Shown: one piece after another, positions 57,062 to 64,000 of the stretch
How the letters are laid out: every line of letters begins with the position of its first letter
Position numbering within the stretch: position 1 is the first letter of the stretch
Origin: Neurospora crassa OR74A
Taxonomy: Eukaryota; Ascomycota; Sordariomycetes; Sordariales; Sordariaceae
Reading direction: 5' to 3'
NCBI RefSeq assembly: GCF_000182925.2
Contig: NC_026503.1
Coordinates: 1,302,001-1,366,000 of the forward strand
DNA length: 64,000 nt
Program-made: the position numbers and the translations under genes
Notes under the pieces: model-generated
Database searches by the model: none
What the model was told of the DNA's origin: nothing
The model's input: the letters and a program-made list of their open reading frames with translations, nothing else

Positions 57062-59854
57062 GGTTGGTTGGTGTAGTGGTGCCCTTCCTCACTCAGCCTT
57101 GTGGGAAATCGATGGTCAAGCAATGCAATCGGTCGGGACCGGGGGTGGGACGAGGAGACGGAATGATGGGAGTCAAGGTCAAGGTTTGTTTCCGGAACGA
57201 CCCGGTCGCAATCTCCCTTTAATCCCGACACGGCCTACGGGTGGGGTGGTGGGTAGTGCGGGCGGACGGGTCACGGGTGGTCATAGCTCCACAGCTTCCA
57301 CGCCCGAATTAGAACTCGGCATGTTCGGAGCTCCGCCGGCCCCGCCTCTCCGAAATTTTCTGCCCAGCCCCGCCCGTCCACTCCCGGACTCCACGCAGTG
57401 TGGCAGCCCGGCCTTAGATATTCAACGGGCGCGTGGCCGATCACTTAGAATTCCGCAGAGAGTGGAGAGAGAGGTACAAGCTAGATGTACCGCCATCCAT
57501 CTCGGGTTTCTGTCGCTTTCCCAATGTCATCATCAACATCCACCACCGCGACGACATCCACGAGAATCCACTCCCTCCCGATGCGGATCCCGTCTGTTGG
57601 ATGTGGATCACGGGTTGCCATACATATTCAGCCCCTTAGACCTTATTTTATCCGACGACATCAACAAGATCATATCGACGGATTCCCTTTGACCGTGTAA
57701 AGTCGGAACATCAGCAGAAAAAAACTCAAGCACATACATGGCACGGCATTTGCGGCGACACCCCTCAGGGACAAAGGTCATTTGACAGCTTTCGCCCAGC
57801 ACAAAAGCCGGTTTTCACGATATCGGATTTCGACTTCTCGGTCACCCAGCACAAAAATATGAAGGCTGTCAGCCCCAACGCGAAAAACTCCCGTGTGACC
57901 CGGGTCACAGTCCCGACTATTTCCTTGGGTCTTCGTCTCCCACACCCTCATAGCTGCGCGGGGTAAAACCAGGCCGAATATCGGAGCAGTATCAACTACA
58001 AGACAAATCTTTTTGGATCACGATGCAGTCAAGGGAAACACTGCATAAAGGCGGGCATACAAGGTGGGAGTGAGCGGTAATGGTTCACACCCCTCCACGT
58101 CGTCAATATGCAAGGACGCACACATCGTCAAGCCCGTACGACTCATCAACACCTCTGTCACCTTGACTTCGAGCAGGCAAGGGATTGAGATGATGGGCGC
58201 CAAAGACACTTCGCTTGGACGGGTAGGTGAGGTGCCGGCCATTCAACCAAGCATACCGAGCGATGCTCAGATAATCTCCCTGCAGCTCCGTCATGTCCAA
58301 CTTGACTACTTCCTTCCTCGCCTAAGCAACGTCGATAACATCCTGTGACTGGTATCACCATCATCGGGTATTTGAAATCAGGAAACTCATCAAATGTTGG
58401 TCGATCAACTCTCGACCAATACCACCTAACGAAGCCAGTTTTCATTTTGTTCTCACATTGGTAGGTGAGGGGTAAGGGCCATTGCTTACATACTCGTCCT
58501 AAGCTACCGATACTAGCAGAATAAGCAATGCCGCCAAATTCAAACACAGTTATCTCGAAGTCTCCATTCACGTAGGACCAGCAGGGCTAGCGCTACACCA
58601 GAGCGAGCAAGATATTATCTCCAACCATACCCCTCTCGAATTAGTGTCGTGTGGGAAATTATCCGAAACCGTCGTTCACCCAGGAAAGTTAGTCGCCGGC
58701 TTGCCGGTGTATGGAAGACTTGGCGGTTTGCGGGTGCGCTATCCGTGAGGTGTTGGCATTTGCATGTGATCGTGACCACACATATCATCTCCCATCGAGA
58801 CATCCCAAAACAAAAACCGGGAACTTGGGACGGAGGCGTTCTCATCACGCTCGCGGGTGCCGAGCTCGGGCGCGCATGATTGGGGCACGCAATACTTTCA
58901 GATATCGACTCTTGCAAAAAGTTTGACGGGTTGCGGAGGCAGCATGACAAGCACATTGGAATACAACATCAATATATCTTGGCAAAAAGAAAGGCAGCAG
59001 CTATCACATGCTCGCAAAATCAGGCTCTCTAAGAGATGGAATGATTGTGAACAAGGTGACACTCCAAGCCACATCATGACCGTAAATCCAGCTCCATATT
59101 TCAACCCCGGATATTCAACCTCACTCACGACATCAGCTACCTCTACCTCTGACGCCAAATCAAATCACATGTCTCGAGCTTTGGCAGCCCCGTCAAGCCA
59201 ACTTAAAAGCCACAAAGCCTCACGGCTCAAAGCCACAACCTCCATTTCGAGTCTATCACATGGAGCAAGAGTCTGAAGACAGGATACGTACCTTGCCGAA
59301 TACCGGAATTAAGACCGTATTCCTCGCCTCCCGGCACCTTGAACCCCCGGATCCTCGAAGCATGGCAAGCGGATATAGTTTAGATTGCAACCGGCTCACC
59401 GGTTCTTAGATCTCAAAAGAGTTCATCTTAACAAGTATCCACAGTTACCGCTACAGTTACCGCTTACCGCACACACCATCGCACGCCATCTCAGGAACCA
59501 TCACGAGCCTCCCCTGGCTGGCCTCATTCATGGGGTGCACTACAGGCGCACGCCCGACAGTTCGGAGCATGGCGGTAAGGTTGGTACGGCAGGGTAAACA
59601 CTAGATCAAGTAGGCGAGTAGGCGCGTGTTACCCCCGCCCTTGACATAGCTAGGTAGCTACCTACACACCCTCCCATGCCTCCTCCATCCGGAGCCTGGC
59701 CGGAGTGGACAAGGAGAACGTTGATGATCTCCCAATAGCTCACTTACACCCGGAGCGCCGGCGTGTTGTAATCCTTGAGGATCTCCCACTCCGATATAGG
59801 GGGTGGGAGATTCGATAGCTTAGCGCAATGCTAAGTAAGCGGTAAAGGGAACGG

Positions 59855-59878
59855 TATGTATGTATGTATGTATGGTAT
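59855..59878 (+). repeat. (TATG)n microsatellite
   Basis: Several tandem TATG units in the gene-poor region. Confidence 0.8.
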
Positions 59879-59941
59879 ATAACTTGACCGTGCCCGGCGG
59901 GCGGTCGGAGAACGTTAATACACCGACACCGACCGCTGCCG

Positions 59942-59967
59942 ACTTGTCCCGGTGAGTCGGGACAAGT
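59942..59967. repeat. Perfect short hairpin
   Basis: The arms ACTTGTCCCG and CGGGACAAGT are separated by 6 nt. Function unknown. Confidence 0.6.
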
Positions 59968-62900
59968 GCAGTGCCCTGGCTAGCACCCAAATAAAAGTCA
60001 GGGTTAGTTGGACTCCCGGTCAGGTGACGATTTGGGCGGGAATTTGATTTCTGGGGTTCAGTTTGTTAAAAGGGAGGGTATTGGTTCTGGCTTCGAGTTT
60101 TGATGAAATGAGGGTTTTGCATTCCTTATTCGGAGAAATAGAGTTTAAGGTTTGTAACCGCTTCTCCGAAGAAAGGTATGTAAACCAATCAAAACCCCTT
60201 TTTGGGGAAACAAAGGTAAACCAAAAAAAAAAAAAAAGGGGGTCCTCTCGTCTGCATACATAAACTCCGAACAGATACGAAAAAAAAAAAAGCGGAGCGA
60301 AGGAGGCTCAATTCAGAGCGAGCGTATACGAGGATCAGTTTAGTGCAAAGAAGTGGGTTTTTGCACAGCATCGCCATCTCCATTGTGGAGGAGGAAGAGG
60401 AGGAAAATGGAGAATTGTCAAGCGTCAACATATGGTCTGTTGTATCCACAACCCATTCATCCACCGTCAGGGCCATCAACAGAGGCAAAGGCGATCATCA
60501 AATCCACAAAGTGGACTTTTCTGGATCAATGTCAACATCTACAATACCCCGTCTCCCCGGCAACAATTCCGACAGTGGTGGACTTTTGACCGCTGATGTT
60601 CTCTCACGACATTGGTCACGCGCCCCCCCTATCTTGGCTTGCTGTTGCGCATCCTTTCTTCTGCACCCCGTATTGTCTGCCCCGTAGTGTAGTGTACCAT
60701 AGTCCAGTCGGTCCCTTATTAACTCCCGCCCCCCGGACTAGTAGTGTAGTCCCTAGTTCCCGCGGACGGGGACCCTTAAAAGTGTAATCTCGACGCCTTG
60801 CCTTGCCTGATACGATTGTGTCTCTGATTTGGAGCATCTCTCTTCTACACTACATACACTAATAGACCTACACCGCACCCACCAGAGGAGTGCAGTGTCT
60901 CTAACAACGGGATCTTCTTTGCATGGCAACGTTGATAGATTGACACCTCTCTTTTCCATGTTAGGGTTTAGAAGGGGGATCATCGTCGCTTTGTTTCTTT
61001 TTTTTTCTCCGGGCAGTTACGTAGTGAAGGGCTTTGAAGGGATCACGGTTTGGCAGGTTTGTTGGCTGGCAGTGAGATTTGCGGAGTTTCGCAAGTATGC
61101 CGTTGTCTGTCTGTGTCGTCGTGGAGCAGATATGGAGCACCGATTGAAACCCGCACAGCCTCTCTTTCCTCCTGAAAATAGGAACCCAAAAGATCCACGC
61201 TGGGTCTGGATCTTCTGGATCTCTTCAGTTGAATCTGCTATCTTTGGTAGCTTTCGACATCATGCACCGAGGCTGTGATTTCAAGATCTGACTTGGGAAT
61301 GTGTACATACACCATGGTACCAGGTACGGGGGAGGCAAGAAATGTGAGGCGGTCGTAAGAGGTACTCGAGTTGAGATCTGAGAGATCTGATTCAATGAAT
61401 GTTTCGAAACCCAAAGCTGTCGCCCGTTCCTGACTGACTGAGGAAGGGGCTCGAATTGGACGACTGTCCGCACTGACGGGATCATTAACTGATTCGTTCC
61501 ATTCCCGTGCTCTTGCCTCTTGAACTGTGCACCGTCTTTCTGTCTTTGCAGTGCTTCCTCGCTTGTTACAGTAACAATGGGCAAAAAGCTGGGGAATCCC
61601 AGCCTCTGTTTTACCATGACACTTCGCTACAGCACAGCACAGCACAGCACTGCCAACCCCACGATTTACAGCGCCTATCAGTTGGTTTCCCTTGCTCCCG
61701 CATGGATCTGCTCACCTAGAGGTATCTTTTGGTTGTTTTCATAACCAAAGAGAATCCACCAACCTCAAACTCACGTACACACGGTTTATTATGCGTGTCT
61801 CTATTGTATGAGCTGGCTCAACTTTATTGGTGGCTTACCGACTACCTCTGTACCTTGCCAAAATGGTGTGATTCGACCGGTTGTTGACACGACGGGAAGC
61901 CGAAAAGTCGGTATGGGGGGTGTGAATCGTCGCGTCTAGAGGTGACGGGAGATGCATTATCTCAGTCCGCTAATCTGTAAAACTCTAGAGGGATCGGGAT
62001 ACGGACGTCGGACATCGATGTGTGCCTGGTGTACCTACATTGCCAAAGCGGAGTGCAGTGGATGACACATATCAGACTGAAGGCGTGGCTATCAACAACT
62101 GAGACGCTACGACAAGCAGCTTGTTGACCTGGCCCGGGCCTTGGATACAGACTTGCCAGACTGCGCCCTGATGTTGTCATAGAGGGTCATATATAATCTC
62201 ATCACGATGATCTATGTCCAATTAGAGGCACGCTTTGTGTCTCAGTTAAGAGCCCTGAATTCAGTCCTTCAAGATCAGATCACACACATCAGGTCGCTTC
62301 AGGGGTGCCAGCGAAGCCACAAAACAGAGTGGTGGTCGTCGCCAAGGTTCTTGATTTGCGCTGAAGCCTCACCACAATCAGACCTGCAGACTATGATACC
62401 AGCACAGTGGTTTGACAGATCGCTTGTGAGCCCGGGCATTGTTTGTTTCGGCGTGGCCTTTGACGCCGGCAGTGGTTCTTTGTGTTCACCAATGCTATTG
62501 TTATTCGTCTTTATTTTCCTTTTGTTTTCTTTTGATACGATGGCTGGCTCCTATATCGGCGTTTGCATTATCCTTGTCTTGGTGGTCTTAATTTCTTTGT
62601 GACGTTTGGGTGATATGCTCGCTCATTTTTTTTTTCTTTTTGTCCCAATTGGGTTGTGGTTGTACTTCAGCTCAGGTCACCTCGCTTTCGCATTCCAAGT
62701 TGGGAGAACACCAACCACACTGCCGAACGGTCGGGATACGGTAACCAGCTTGACCGGGTGCTGCACCGCACAACTTCCACTGCAGTCTCCGCTGTTTGTT
62801 GATTGTTCAATATCTCCCAGCTGCTGCCGCAATCTCCGAACGTACGGCGGCCAACCGAACCGTAGCTGGCAGCCACGCCAGCCACCATCTTTGTTGTCAA

Positions 62901-64000
62901 GAGGCTGGGCCTAATATAGTATTTGGCTAAACACACTCCTCTCAAGCTTCGTTCCGAGGTAGGTGTAGCTCACTCACCTCACGATAGTTTCCGCGTCGCT
63001 TGGCTCGGTCAAGTTGTTACGCGTACCGGTAGAGGTCGCACGCATCCCCAGCGAATCGGGTGCCATAAGTCGTTGCTTGGCAGGAAATCGCATTGACGGA
63101 GGAAGAGGGGCTGCGAGAGGAGGGGCCGTTCGGAAAGTGGCAGGCGATGCGCTATCCAGTAATCCGCGCGGCCGGAGGAGGCGCGGCCGCCGCAAGAGCC
63201 GGCTTGGCTGCCGATAATTGACAGGCACCGCTTCTTCACCGTGTTTCGATAACTGCGTTTCATCATGGGGATCGGTCGGCCTTTTTCTCCGTGAGACACA
63301 CCGCGCCGGAACGCGCTTACGGCTTCCGCTACTGCGACCTACCCCGCGCTTGTGGGTGCGGGACTGAAGATCGCGCAATCAGGTCTTTGGGAAAAGCTTG
63401 GAATTGCAAGAGTCTGGAACATCCGGTAGCGCCCGCGGATGAAAGAACCACTCTGTGATCAGACAGCATCAAAGAAACGGATTGTTTACCTTGAACGGCT
63501 TAGAACCGCGGTACGGGTTATTAGCGGGTTCCGCGATGCGATGAGTCTTTCCCCCCCGTGACCTTACCATTGCAAGCTCATGCACTGGGCTTGAACTCTA
63601 TGTTGATGGCTCTTCATCTTGTCTCGAGATTCGAATTGAGGAATGACCTTGAAAATCCCAACAAAGTTGTAGCGGTTTGCAACTGCGGGGAAGAGAAAAA
63701 ACTTCAACGCTCACATGCACATCGCATTGGCTGTACATGTGTACACTAACCGTGTAGGCAACGCTCTCCGGATCAAAACGTTTATGCGTCGGGCCTGGCC
63801 TTGCCTTGCTCCTCACCACCCTTGCTTGGTCCTGACGCTTTGGTGCGATCCTGCTTCTCCAAGCTCTTGTCTTGTACCTAGATCTCTGTGACTGGCTATC
63901 ACGCAAGATATTTCCCGGCTTGGTATGACTCTCAAAGCTTTTGTTTCGGATGCAGGAAATCGTTGACATCAACAGCCTAAACCGGCATCAAGCTGTTTCT

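Larger units (their letters stand above)
57062..64000. other. Gene-poor region
   Basis: Nearly 7 kb with no gene I can support on either strand. All frames are short, without domains, and often run through pyrimidine-rich or low-complexity DNA. Small features inside it are a TATG microsatellite near 59855-59878 and a 10-bp-arm hairpin at 59942-59967. It may hold leaders of a gene beyond the right edge or non-coding transcripts. Confidence 0.5.

Noticed and set aside
56841-57692. 283-residue plus-strand frame
   Set aside because: Half is antisense to CAF17, half is promoter. The composition is not protein-like.
60829-61278. 149-residue frame in the gene-poor region
   Set aside because: No domain and no supporting splice or start context; a chance frame is likely.
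62207-62602. 131-residue frame ending in hydrophobic residues
   Set aside because: The hydrophobic end comes from T-rich DNA; no other sign of coding.

Overview
The window is nuclear DNA of a filamentous ascomycete, almost certainly Neurospora crassa or a very close relative. The genes carry short introns with GTRNGT donors and CTRAC-like branch sites. Dispersed 5S rRNA genes of the Neurospora type are present. A long AT-rich block shows the transition-only decay left by repeat-induced point mutation (RIP). The thymine dioxygenase predicted here is 333 residues long with its iron ligands at H214, D216 and H271, which matches the characterised N. crassa enzyme as I remember it.

Layout, left to right. 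0-9 kb holds housekeeping genes: a KRI1 ribosome-biogenesis factor (runs off the left edge), a Rab5/Vps21 GTPase, and a large protein joining a C4C4 RING to Gly/Met-rich and Arg/Asp/Ser-rich tails. 9.5-15.5 kb is a segment bounded by two identical 5S rRNA genes in inverted orientation. It contains two divergently transcribed genes for mostly helical proteins with short hydrophobic segments between coiled coils, an architecture reminiscent of alpha-pore-forming proteins. 16.8-21 kb has a septin-like GTPase with a C-terminal membrane segment and an intron-containing tRNA-Asp. 21.5-28.8 kb has a spliceosomal-type J-protein, then thymine dioxygenase and uracil-5-carboxylate decarboxylase side by side and divergent (the oxidative and final steps of thymine-to-uracil salvage), then the DEAD-box helicase DBP8. 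32.2-34.1 kb is the cell-wall-integrity MAPKK mek-1, with a GC-AG first intron and a long upstream region.

34.6-44.1 kb is accessory: remnants of a chromodomain (chromovirus) LTR element next to a tRNA 3' half, a doubtful membrane-protein gene, and a complete but RIP-ruined Copia element with 173-bp LTRs and a TATAA target duplication. 44.4-55.3 kb is a lineage-specific-looking cluster: small uncertain genes, three related protein-kinase genes (one broken, one with a mutated catalytic Asp, one apparently active; the first two end in C2H2-like fingers), and a HeLo-like helical domain fused to a pseudokinase, comparable in layout to animal MLKL. 55.7-57.1 kb is the mitochondrial Fe-S assembly factor CAF17/IBA57. 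From 57.1 kb to the end I find no convincing gene.

The best candidates for undescribed biology are the helical divergent gene pair between the inverted 5S genes and the kinase/HeLo-pseudokinase cluster. All exon limits were worked out by eye from splice motifs and reading frame, and no database search was run.
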